64,000 nucleotides of DNA from Planoprotostelium fungivorum (Eukaryota > Evosea > Variosea > Cavosteliida > Cavosteliaceae): contig MDYQ01000037.1 in assembly GCA_003024175.1 (NCBI GenBank), positions 1 to 64,000 on the forward strand. Direction: 5' to 3'. Below the pieces are notes generated by a model. It had not been told where the DNA came from. It saw nothing but the letters and a program-made list of their open reading frames with translations, and searched no databases. Position numbers and translations under genes: made by a program. This document shows positions 54,562 to 64,000 of the stretch, piece by piece (within the stretch, counting starts at the first letter, position 1; every line of letters begins with the position of its first letter).

Positions 54562-56454
54562 TCACTGTTTGTATAGACTCATGAACTTAGCCACGAAGGC
54601 CTCTAAATGGAAGATTGGCTTCGACCCCGTCTGCATCCTCTGCTCCTGATGCAAAATGAATTTATTTCATTTTATTGTTTCAACGAGGAAGAGAATAAAA
54701 GAATAATCTTACGTAGTGGGCCGCCCATTTGACAACGTCATACTTCAATTCTGTGTCCACTCTGCCCAACAGCTCCATCGTTAGATTCTACGACACAGTC
54801 AGCCGGCTCATCGTCACGTCTTTAGACATCGTCATCAGAGTTTGCATGATGTCATCACCTTCATGATGATCTCTGGTGGAATGCAGTGTACCAATAACTC
54901 GTAAAATCTCGAACGGATCAATTGCAATCTACAACGCGTCAGATCTAAAGATAGATGGTAGCTTCACCTCTGGGGAGATTGCTCTTGGGAGATCTCATCG
55001 GCCATCTGCTTGATGAAGTCTTCCCAATCGGCCCGCTCGATGACTTGGTTGGGAGCGAAGGGGTATTGCTTCACCTGATACACTTGAGCGTGATGATGAT
55101 GTCGTGATGATGGATGATGGATGTTGATGGTGGTTGATGACGATGAGCGATGATGGTTGTTGATGATGGTTGTTGATGATGGATGGTTATGATGATCGGT
55201 TGATGATGCATGATGATGAGAACAGAAGGTTTTGATGAATGAAGATGTCGATGTTGAATCGACGAGATGACATCATCGATGATCGCATCTCTCACCTTTG
55301 CCGCCTCGAAAGAGAGAATGGCTTTCCTCAAATTCCTGCCAGATTGTTCCGCGATGCGATTGGCCAAGTCAGTGGACAGATTGACACCCTCCTTCTTCGC
55401 AATCGATTGCAGTGTAGATGTGATCTGTTTTATTCATCAGATCGTTTCATTCGAATGTGACCGTCTTGATGGCCAACAGAGGTGATGATGATAAGATGAT
55501 GATGATAAGATGATGATGATAAGATGATGATGATAAGATGATGAGTAGACGATGATGATGATGATCACCTCTTTGATGGTGGGGAGTGGGACCCTCACTG
55601 GAAGACACCTCGATCGGAGTGGATCGATGACCTTACTGGTGCTGTTACAGACGAGAATCAGCCGGCAGGTGGCGACGTACTTCTCCATGGTGCGTCTCAG
55701 AGCGTGTTGTGCATCTTTCGACAATTTGTCTACTTCGTGCAGAACGACAACTGAAGATGATGTCAGATGTGACAGATGAGATGGTGGATGAGAGGAGATA
55801 GAGTGAATCGAGCGTGGGAGAATAGAAAGAGGGGCGTGAGAGAGACCTCTAACTCGTGATGATGAGATGGTATGTGTCATCTGTATCCGGTGCAAATGAA
55901 AAGATGAGATGATGGAAGAAGGTACCTTTGAAGGATTTCTGAGCGGTACCGGCATCGAGAGGAACACTCTGGGCGATCTCCTTGATGATCTCTTGAACGA
56001 CGACTCGATCTTGGAATTCGACGTCGCTGGGATTGACCTCTACGTGATGGGAGCTGCTCACGATGGATATCTCTATCGTTTTCGTGTTGATCTGTAAGAC
56101 AATGCACATCAGATTGTGTCCACAACACATGTGTTGTACATATCTAACATGTTATTTGATAGGAGATCTTCTCACCTTGATAGCTTTGTGTTCGACTTTG
56201 ACTTTCTCGACGCTTGCACCGAATAGACTGCGAAGGACTGCCTTCACTCTCGTTTTCTTTCCAGCACCACTAGGTCCATAGAACAACAGGTGAGGAAGGT
56301 TATCACTGGTGCACTGAAAGGATTCAGATGGTGCATCGATTTCACCACCCACCATTTTCTTCAATTGATTCGTAAGGTCGGTGTGAATGTCCAATTTCTC
56401 GAGAGATGTCGGTCTGTAACGGTCCACCCAGAGGGTGCCATCGTTTTTACTCAT
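54562..56454 (-). CDS. RFC3: Replication factor C subunit 3 (clamp loader)
   Basis: Subunit of the heteropentameric clamp loader that places PCNA at primer ends. The start [20 protein letters not shown] (56454) has the RFC box. Walker [19 protein letters not shown], then [40 protein letters not shown] (Walker B region), [20 protein letters not shown] (sensor 1 and SRC motif), and a C-terminal collar with [51 protein letters not shown] and LYKQ at TGA 54562. LHEVD in place of a DEAD box is the pattern of RFC3 (yeast Rfc5). About eight introns, two of them very rich in GATGATG (55085-55290 and 55470-55567). Confidence 0.9.
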
Positions 56455-56579
56455 GTTGATTTATGGATCTGATGTTGAGCCAACTTCTCGGCGGGAAAAG
56501 CGTCTCAAATAATTAAGCCATTGTAGATTGGACACCCAACAGAGATCAAGGGAGATTGCATCACCACCGTCAGAGGCAC

Positions 56580-58131
56580 ATGGATGCACTAACATCGGCG
56601 ATAGAAATCAATCTGTTCGATTCACTACCGACCGAGCTACTTTATTACATTGTCATACAACACATCAAGGAGGAAAATGACGTTCGTCGTCTCACCTGCG
56701 TCTGTCGACGTTGGAGGGATGTTTGCATTAATTCCTATCGAAGGTGAAACTAATCGACGTTCATCACGAGATCAATGATCGTAGTTTGTGTGAAGCCAAG
56801 TGGGGAACCTGTCTTCAACTGAGTGAAGACATAATTGATTGGTCAACCGCATTGAGATACGAAGTCTCACACCGACCAACTAGCATGCAGTGGCTCGAAA
56901 CGGGATCCTCATTCGGTAGAAAATGGTATCTACATTCAGAAGACGGTCTCAGGTATTCTTGCTACTCCATCACTGCTTCTCCATCCCCATCATCTATCAT
57001 TTCGAATCATCCATCATTTTTGAATCGCCCATCGAGCTTCACAGCTTTCACTTGGAAGGCATCTTGGGAGGAGATCGAACCATCATCGCCGATCGACCGT
57101 TCGATTCTCGCAGCTTCTCTTACGCTTTCGGTCTCCCATTAGAGGCGACCACCGTCTCATCTTCCACCGAGACTCTCTTGGCCCTGCGACCTCCGAATTA
57201 TTACGAAGTGACCATCACATCGAACAAGAAGGCAGAGACGATGAGACAAAGAGGCACCAACTGTGTCGCCATCGGTTTCGCTTACAAAGATTTTCCGCGG
57301 GAGAAAGTGATGCCAGGTGAGATGATGGTGGTGATGATGAGACGGTTGACACGAACGAGGTTGGTTGCAGAAGTCACTCGCTTGGCACGGAGATGATGGC
57401 AAGGTGATGTGATCATGCGATGATCGCGATGACGTTCAGCTCATCCTCTTCAGATTTTCTTGAATGGCTTATCAAACAGTTTCGGTCGACAGTTGATACC
57501 AGGGGACACCGTTGGCTGCGGTCTCAACGATAAAGAGCTTCTCATCTATTACACGGTCAACGGTAAACCGAGCGGCGTCGTCAATTTAGACGGTGAGGAG
57601 ATGCACGAGGCATGAGCCGATGTGATGCTGATGAGATCAGATGGAGAGACTTTCTTCAACGGAGAGGCCGAGCCTTTCTACCCGGTGGTAGGTTTAGACA
57701 CTGAATACGAGATACAAGTCAACTTTGGTAATCGTCCGTTCCTGTGGAATCCAACGGTGAGATGATGATCATCGATCGTATCACGATCGCGGTTTTTTTC
57801 ATCATCACATCACATGATACGATCAGTTGCATCATGTTCTATCGCCTCGATGAGATCAAGCTCTCTCATCCATCACGTTCTCTCATCCATCGAGTTCCAT
57901 CGGCATGCGATGGACGTGTGAATGATGCAATTACAGTTATATCCTTTTCCAGATGATGTGGTTGGAGTGAGCAATGTCGATTCAGAAGATGATGCCGCCG
58001 CCGATGATGCATACGATGTGGATTGGTTCATAGACGATGAAGAGATGGACGAAGAAGATGTAGACGATGATGTCGCCCTGCAATCGGATGGAGATGCGAT
58101 GGATGATTTCGATCCGAATGAAGATGTGTGA
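56580..58131 (+). CDS. F-box and SPRY-domain protein
   Basis: Probable substrate adaptor of an SCF ubiquitin ligase. From MDALTSAIEI (56580) the F-box reads LFDSLPTELLYYIVIQHIKE, VRRLTCVCRRWRDVCINSYR. Linker exons (KLIDVHHEINDRSLCEAKWG, LQLSEDIIDWSTALRYEVSH) lead to a SPRY/B30.2 domain: PNYYEVTITSNKKAETMRQR, GTNCVAIGFAYKDFPREKVM, SFGRQLIPGDTVGCGLN, LLIYYTVNGKPSGVVN, EAEPFYPVVGLDTEYEIQVN, FGNRPFLWNPT. The C-terminus is an acidic tail (DDEEMDEEDVDDDVALQSDG) ending at TGA 58129-58131. About six introns. It is divergent from RFC3, with starts about 125 bases apart. The target of the SPRY domain is unknown. Confidence 0.82.
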
Positions 58132-58481
58132 TGATGTTCGTCTCTTCATCTCACCGATCGATCGACATCAAAGAGGGCATCTATCGTCGGTTGCCGTGAT
58201 GGTCATCGTGCGTGTGTGTCCGTCGTCTGGGTGATCCATAGACCCCGTAGATGTCAGGGTTGAGGTCCTATCGTGGGGTCAAGATGACGCAAAGGTGAAA
58301 ATAACGCATTCTTTGTCTTTTCGTCTAAATTTACATCCACTTTTTTTGCTCAGGCGAGTGATCTGAGAGATGAAGCTCGGAGGCCTCCCTGCTACGTTAG
58401 TTACCGTAACGCCGCACGTGGGGACAAGTCCGAGTCGTCTCCCATACAGACCTCATTTTAAATCAACCGAGAGAAACCAAC
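58132..58481. other. Intergenic region and promoter of second peptide gene
   Basis: No gene seen. GTTACCGTAACGCCGCACGTG near 58401-58421 and the shared CCTCATTTTA box mark the likely promoter. Confidence 0.45.
58451..58468 (+). promoter_or_regulatory. Putative core promoter element shared by the two peptide genes
   Basis: CCTCATTTTAAATCAACC, 14 bases before ATG 58482, matching the element at 51112-51130 upstream of the paralog. It may be TATA-like or mark the transcription start. Confidence 0.5.
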
Positions 58482-58820
58482 ATGAAGGTAGCCATCCTCT
58501 TTGCCATCGTCTTCTGCCTCGCAGTCCACGCCGATATCTCTGAGGACTTCCCCCAGCCTCCTTACAACGTCGTCGAGACCTTCACCTCCGGTGAAATCAC
58601 CTCCATCACCTGCCCCGCCGACTGTGGCAACCCCGACAGCAGACACTGCCTGTGGAACGCTGACATCCAAAACACATGCTCAGCCACATATGCCGAGAAG
58701 AGAAGCGTAGAGGAGAAGAGACAAGGTAGATGCCAACAGCTCGGAGCCTGCGGACCCGTGTGCTGGTCTGACGGACAGGGAGGCTACGCTTGCGGATGCG
58801 TCAGCTGCGGCAAGAAGTAA
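58482..58820 (+). CDS. Secreted cysteine-rich peptide precursor 2
   Basis: Intronless 112-residue paralog of the gene at 51164. Signal peptide MKVAILFAIVFCLAVHA, pro-region with four Cys and the conserved DFPQPPYN and HCLWNADIQNTCSATY, dibasic EKR at 72-74 and EEKR at 77-80, then a 32-residue C-terminus QGRCQQLGACGP... with six Cys at the same spacing as precursor 1. Identity between the two is high in the signal and mature parts and lowest at residues 31-40 and 53-55. Codons here end mostly in C or G, more so than in precursor 1, which hints at high expression. Dibasic cleavage is inferred, not shown. The pair probably arose by local duplication. Confidence 0.85.
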   Translation: MKVAILFAIVFCLAVHADISEDFPQPPYNVVETFTSGEITSITCPADCGNPDSRHCLWNADIQNTCSATYAEKRSVEEKRQGRCQQLGACGPVCWSDGQGGYACGCVSCGKK

Positions 58821-59080
58821 ATGGAGACCGTACGAATAACAGTTTTGGATAAAGAATTGTACCACCAAGAACTAAAACGTCTCAAATCTTCTCGCGCTCG
58901 CGATTGTGTGATTTGTGGAACATCGATGCCGATGTATGAAATCGATCCACATCTGATATGTCTAACATCTTCACATTACGAGGTCTGCTTGTCGTCTTCG
59001 CTCTATACAACGAACGTACTCTCACCAAGTTGATGACTATCATTATCATTTCATCTCAAGAGATCAGAGGTGACACCGTT

Positions 59081-61307
59081 TTATTCGTTCGTCGTCTCTA
59101 TCTTTGCCTTCTTCGCAGCCGGCTCCACCACTGTCTCCTCCTCTTCTCCTTCCTTCTTCTCCTCTACCTTCTCTGCCTCTCCCTTCTTCTCTTCCTTCTT
59201 GTCTTCTCCCTTCTTGTCTTCTTCCTTCTTGTCTTCTTCCTTCTTCTCTTCTTCCTTCTTCTCTTCTTCCTTCTTCTCTTCTTCCTTCTTCTTGTCTTCG
59301 TTCTCTTCGAAAGCTCTCTGTGCCTTCTCATCATCTTCCGATCCGTCATCTTCTTCTTCCTTCCCTCTCTTCTTCGGTGCACTCCTCTTCCTCTGCAGCT
59401 CCGTCGCTCTCATTGCAATCTGTGGGTTCTTCTCTCGGTTGGTCTGCACGGGGGTTAAAAAAAGGCGGGAACGGGGTCGACCCGGGGGTAGCTCACCTTG
59501 AACCACTCGTAGACGTCTTGTTTCTTACCGTTGACGGACGGCTCGAAATAGTCCAAGTGATGGACAAAGTTTTTCATGAGGTCACCGTTCCTCTCCATTC
59601 GAATCATGTTGGGTATGAGGATGTCCGTCTTGAAGATGTCTCTTTCCTGTGGGGTCGTCAATCTACAACGCGTACGAGGTGGAAAACTCACGGGAATTTC
59701 GGTGAAATCTAAGAGGGGAAGATTGGGGTTGGTGATCTGTACCTTCTTGTTGTATCCTTCATAGGTGACCTGTTGGTGTGAGAAATAAAATAAAATAGAA
59801 TAAAATGAAATACCCGGTCCAAAAGGAGGAATTCGGCCGGGGCGATGGGTGTGGCGAGACTGTCTTCACCGAAAGAGTTGTAGATGGCATTGCCGGAGGC
59901 AGAGTGACGGAAGAGTAACATCATCATACCTGATCCGTTCATCAGTTTCGTGCGATCACGATCACGATCGCACTCACCGATCATCTTTCGAATCTGATGA
60001 AGCAGGAAACTCTGTCCGTAAATGGTCACCTTCACAAACTCCATATCTTGTACCATGAACGGGTCGCTGCACTACCAACGATCACTCATCATGATGACAG
60101 ATCAAGTGAAGATGAAGAAGAAAAATTGATCTTACCGTCAGATCTTTCATGTAGCGTGTTGCCTGTGCGTCGTTGTATTTGAGACCGACGGTGTAGTTCC
60201 AGTAATTATGGGTGCCCATATAGTTCTTCAGCAGCTCTCTCACTTGCTCCAAGCGCTCCGGTGTGAACTTACGATCGTTCATCTCGTGAGGTCAGTCGGT
60301 TCCATCTACAACGATGTAGATTCACCTCGGTCAGGGGTACGAGGGCGTGAGTTGGGATGTAATATTCGTAGTACCTGCACTGTGCGGCGTTTTTCGCGTG
60401 AAATTTGTTGAGACAGCGGTACATGCCTGAAAGAAAGTTAAAAGTATGAAAAATGTGACATAGATGTTCAACAAGTGTTCAAAATTAGACATGAGAAGAA
60501 TTGATGGTGTCTACGAGTTTGATGATGTCCTTGATGATGAAGTGAACGGCAGTTTCTTTGGTTCTTCACCTAAGACACGAATGGCGGGGGGTAGAGCGGC
60601 GTTAATTCTGTCCACGATGCCTTCGGGCTCGATGATCATGTTCAGACCGACGACATTTCCCACGGCAGAGACACCCTTGTCTGTTCTCGCTGCTCTCGTC
60701 CATGCGATCTGATGATTGTGAGATGGATGGACGAATGAACATGGACAAGGTGGATCGATGAAGAAATGGGAGTGAAGATGGAATGATTACTTTCTGAAGA
60801 TCGTCTAAATTTTCTTCGCGGATTCCACCGGCTTTAATGATGGCCTTCTCTAAATCTTCATCGATGGTAGGTACTCCGGGGTTTCTGTTGTTCTTTCAGG
60901 TGGGATGGGCAACTCGATCCGTCCTCACTTTTGGGATCCTTTGTAACCTTCTCCGTTGTATGCCAGAACGAGTGCAACCTTCCTCTTCGCTTTCATGTTG
61001 CTGGGCTCTTTGTGTGCGGGTTGAGGACCATCTACGGGCAATCCTGCCTCTCTGAGATGGCGATCAGATGACCTCCATATCATGTTATGTATATAGCTCA
61101 CTGCTTCTGTTTCCTCTCTTTCTTCTTCTCTAATTTTCTCAATCTGTGAGCTTCCCAGTTGACGCCGAACTGATTCTTTCTCTTCTTCCAACCGCCCTGA
61201 ACTCCTTTTCCATGTCCCTTCTCTTCAGTTGGAGTTTCAGTGCTGGCATTCGACTGAGCTGGTGGTGGCTCAGATGTGGGTGGTTTCGTCTCTTGTGTCT
61301 CGCTCAT
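59081..61307 (-). CDS. tRNA pseudouridine synthase, PUS1/TruA family
   Basis: Converts uridine to pseudouridine in tRNA and probably other RNAs. Start MSETQETKPPTSEPPPAQSN (61307), then basic GVQGGWKKRKNQFGVNWEAH. A long first intron (61098 to about 61003) gives NMKAKRKVALVLAYNGEGYK. The catalytic loop is KVIAWTRAARTDKGVSAVGN with the nucleophile Asp in ARTDKG. Other blocks: INAALPPAIRVLGI, RCLNKFHAKNAAQCRYYEYY, YMGTHNYWNYT, KVTIYGQSFLLHQIRKMI, EFLLLDRVTYEGYN. The C-terminus is a long Lys/Glu array (KKEEEKKEEEKK-type, about 59160-59320) ending KIETTNE. About eight introns; one carries the complete palindrome at 60304-60321. Confidence 0.85.
60304..60321. repeat. Complete intron palindrome (variant)
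   Basis: ATCTACAACGATGTAGAT within the intron before MNDRKFTPERLEQVREL of the pseudouridine synthase gene; it begins only three bases from the intron's 5' splice site on the coding strand. Confidence 0.8.
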
Positions 61308-61567
61308 CTCAAGAATGTGATGTTCCTCGGGATGATTATGCGTTGTAGAACTTACAATTCTTTTTTCGTGCGCCACAATAGGCGGACGAAATAGAATGAA
61401 ACCACATATCACTGTCCAAGAGGATCAAGACCTCATGGTTGTTCGTCAGAGTTTGGCTGTCTATGAATGATCATTCATGACTTTGACATCGATGAGTCAT
61501 CTCGATGACGTCTTTAGAATAAAATCGAACGGCGTCGGTGTTGAGAGAAACACATGACAAGTGTGGT

Positions 61568-62257
61568 TTAAAAATCGACGGCTTTTTTCGTCGTCACTTT
61601 GACCATGATGTGGCCGTCTTTCAATTTGGTCTCGAAGGTTTCGATCTTCTCGCCTCCCTCTTCTTGTGGCACATCCACTTGGAGCCCGTTGTGAAGGAAG
61701 AACGTCCAAGCGTGCCAGGGGCAGACGATGGCAGGTTTCTCTTCTCCTTCTATAGCATCGCTCAGAATCGATGGATGATGGACAAATGGCACCTTCTTCG
61801 TCGTCATCGTCTCCATCTTCACCTTCGTTACAGGGGGTTGGGAAGTCTTCTATATCACCCATGTGGAGCGGACCTCCTGTGTTTTGTTAATCAAGTTGAG
61901 AGACACATCTCCTCACCCGTATGGGGACACGAATTTCGAATGGCATAATAGTCCTCATTCACCTGAATGAAAATCAAAGCTTATTCAGGACGCTGCGTTA
62001 TATCACGACACCTTAATGACAGCGATTTGATTGTCCTCATCAACTTCTAAGAGGAAAGGTTCCCTCTGTTCGAGGGATGTGATCGGACACGCTGACACCC
62101 AGCGAGCCGTCGTGATGAAGTGCTGATCGTCGTCCATCGATGCGTTCCGATGATCTTTGGCGTACGTAAACGAGACCCCGGAAAACAACCCGATTTTATT
62201 GTCATCATCTTTCAGCTTCACAGACAAATCGATGAGAGAGCTCAATCTACCTCCCAT
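61568..62257 (-). CDS. Rieske [2Fe-2S] protein, nitrite-reductase small-subunit-like
   Basis: Small ferredoxin-like protein. From MGGRLSSLIDLSVKLKDDDN (62257), spliced exons give a strand-rich N-terminus (FLLEVDEDNQIAVIKV), then the first cluster motif YYAIRNSCPHTGGPLHMGD and the second AIVCPWHAWTFFLHNG, so both Cys-x-His and Cys-x-x-His pairs are present. The C-terminus reads IETFETKLKDGHIMVKVTTK and stops at 61568. Introns at about 62005, 61918-61879 and a 73-nt one at about 61767-61840. The soluble Rieske fold usually donates electrons within an oxygenase or nitrite-reductase complex; no partner gene is adjacent, so its reaction is unknown. Confidence 0.8.
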
Positions 62258-62544
62258 CTAATGATGTGATTGATGTTGATTGTACTTTTTGTGACTTATG
62301 CGTTGGGTGGTCACCGGATCAATTTAGCGTATCAATCATCTCGCATGTCTTTCTCACATCAGTCTTGTGGCTGAAAGATGTAGCTCACTGAACAGCATGT
62401 GGGTCAACATGCTGTGGGTCGAAGCTCCTGAGAACTCGAAAATAAATCCGAGGACAAATTTGGATGTCATTGGAAGTCAAAAACTGGCATTTTTTCGCGC
62501 TTTCGTGGCAAAGGTCAACGATCTCAGAAGAACAGCAGAAGAAG

Positions 62545-64000
62545 ATGGGGGAGGGCCACCTTCCTTCAGAGGATGTAGAGTTAACAGACGTACCACTAAC
62601 ACTCGAACATGTAGAAACACAGAAGGGTGAGCGATTCCATCTGTATACAATCTGGATGTTGTGTCATTTCTTCTCAATCGATGTGAAACTTGGCTCTTAT
62701 CACTATAGATGAATCCGAAAGAGATGGCAAGATGATGACGGAATCAATCGCAGAGGTGCCAACTCCTTCGAGATTTCAAAGGTGAAGAGACATCACTCGC
62801 TCGAAATGACGTGATGCTAGACTCTATCCCGTAATCGTGACCTTCGGTGCCGCTTTGGCCTTCACATTGATGAGTCTATGCATCAAATTGGGAGGTGCTC
62901 GATTACCCTCTTTAGAACTCGCGTGGTTCCGTTCCATCGTACAATGTATGATCACCATGACAGGAACTTGTTATATCAAGGTAAGCGAGCCACCCCATCT
63001 CATTTCCACGATGATAACGATGTTCATCAGCAACCGATATTGGGTCAAAGAAGAGACCTGAAACCACTGCTAATCAGAGCATTCATATGCTGGGTCGGAC
63101 AGATCTGCTATTTTTATGCAGTGACGCAGTTGCCTCTATCAGAGGTCACTCCTCTCACTTTCACCGGTACTCCTTCGCATCACCCGACATCATCATCTCA
63201 CCTCCATCAGGTCCCATCTGGACGAGTATTTTGGCCATCATCATCCTCAAAGAGAGTTGGCACGTCTTAGACATGATCGGCTCTTTCATCTCGCTGTGTG
63301 GGGTCATCCTCATAGCTCATCCACCCTTCTTATTTCCGTCTGTAAAATTGTCCCCCGAGGAAGAAGAGAAGAGTGAATTGGACGTCATGCACTTGGTCGC
63401 TGTCGGAGTTGTTTTATTCGGGGCAGTCAACTCATCTCTGGCCGGTGTCTTGACAAGGTACGGATTTTCAACATCATCGTGTGATCATCCATCATCGCAT
63501 CATCTGCGAGATCGTCTACGACATCACGTCATCACGTGGTGATGGACACGATGACGTCGACGATGATATGACATGCGATCTCATCTACCATCAGAATGCT
63601 GATGTGATCTTGTAGGAAAATGGGTGTGGGGGTTCACTTTTTCATCCAAGTGACGTGGTTCTCCATCGTCGGCATCGTCTTGTGTCCAATCGGTTTTTAT
63701 TGGGACGGATTTGTTGTTCCCACTGGTTGGGACTGTCTGATTATCCTCTTATTAGGTGAGTCATCATCGCGATCACGATCATCGTCACATGTCATCACCC
63801 GTCATTCGTGATCGCCATCATCACACGGCACCTCATCATCATTCTCGTGATGATATGAATTTCCACTGACAGACGACAACAGGTATCAGCGGTTGTGCCG
63901 GTCAGTCTCTACTTCAATTAGCATTACAGATAGAGAGGGCTGCCAGAGTTGCAACGCTGGGTTACATTCAGATCGTCTTCGTTCTGCTGTTAGACATGCT
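62545..64000 (+). CDS. EamA/drug-metabolite transporter family protein, 3' partial
   Basis: Multi-pass membrane transporter of the DMT superfamily (SLC35G/TMEM20-like). An acidic cytosolic N-terminus (MGEGHLPSEDVELTDVPLTL) precedes the first EamA repeat: VIVTFGAALAFTLMSLCIKL, LELAWFRSIVQCMITMTGTC, LIRAFICWVGQICYFYAVTQ, LPLSEVTPLTFT, PIWTSILAIIILKES, MIGSFISLCGVILIAHPPF. The second repeat starts VMHLVAVGVVLFGAVNSSLA and continues FFIQVTWFSIVGIVLCPIGF; the window ends inside it at YIQIVFVLLLDM. Introns at about 62628, 62782, 62980, 63164, 63460 and 63754. An in-frame ATG at 62464 is an alternative start. Substrate unknown. Confidence 0.8.

Noticed and set aside
55085-55567. GATGATG-rich stretches as a possible functional repeat
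   Set aside because: Simple microsatellite expansion inside RFC3 introns; the same trinucleotide is common in introns throughout the window.
58958-59712. Long plus-strand frames rich in Leu/Ser/Phe
   Set aside because: They are the antisense of the Lys/Glu repeat tail of the pseudouridine synthase; low complexity creates open frames.

Overview
This is a eukaryotic nuclear window with about 35 protein genes in 64 kb, on both strands and separated by only a few hundred bases. Most genes are cut by many very short introns (mostly 35-60 nt, typically GTGAG...AG); removing them joins recognisable domains in frame. Tyrosine-kinase-type receptors, a hybrid histidine kinase, PAS proteins, a homeodomain protein, a BTB/KCTD protein, F-box/SPRY and RhoGEF-MyTH4 proteins together suggest a free-living amoebozoan. 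A protosteloid amoeba such as Protostelium/Planoprotostelium is my best guess; this is inference, not proof. I saw no rRNA, tRNA, CRISPR, retroelement or viral remnant.

Layout. 0-9 kb: HAD-IIA phosphatase (5' cut by the window), receptor-like kinase with two starch-binding-like modules, hypothetical gene, homeodomain gene, type I membrane protein, SDHAF3/ACN9 LYR factor, KCTD-like BTB protein. 9-25 kb: cupin, an EF-2 paralog that lacks the diphthamide histidine, three PAS-containing proteins, a DH-PH-MyTH4 Rho exchange factor, a charged VQP/EVQP-repeat protein and a probably mitochondrial aldehyde dehydrogenase. 25-27.7 kb: the largest gene-poor stretch, with a small tandem repeat and three diverged copies of a dispersed repeat. 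27.7-45.5 kb: LRR receptor tyrosine kinase, an uncertain LRR/membrane locus, a RanBP2/MYND-like zinc-finger protein, GNAT acetyltransferase, UTP23, an EF-hand/WD-repeat protein and SURF1. 46-64 kb: GAF-PAS hybrid histidine kinase, NAD-binding protein, two paralogous secreted cysteine-rich peptide precursors, OCH1-like glycosyltransferase, LITAF-domain protein, RFC3 clamp-loader subunit, F-box/SPRY protein, PUS1-like pseudouridine synthase, Rieske protein and an EamA transporter (3' cut by the window).

The genes do not form operons. Many neighbours are divergent or convergent and some ends overlap. The functional themes are sensing and signalling (two receptor kinases, hybrid histidine kinase, PAS proteins, RhoGEF, secreted peptides) and housekeeping (UTP23, RFC3, PUS1, SURF1, SDHAF3, EF-2-like).

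The most interesting signals are: (1) two intronless paralogs encoding small cysteine-rich peptides behind a Lys-Arg processing site; (2) a short palindrome, ATCTACAAC/GTTGTAGAT, recurring whole or as half-sites in dozens of introns in both orientations; (3) the EF-2 paralog with Gln at the diphthamide position; (4) a receptor kinase whose spliced model lacks the DFG segment; and (5) the DH-PH-MyTH4 domain order. All gene models were spliced by eye; exon borders are predictions.
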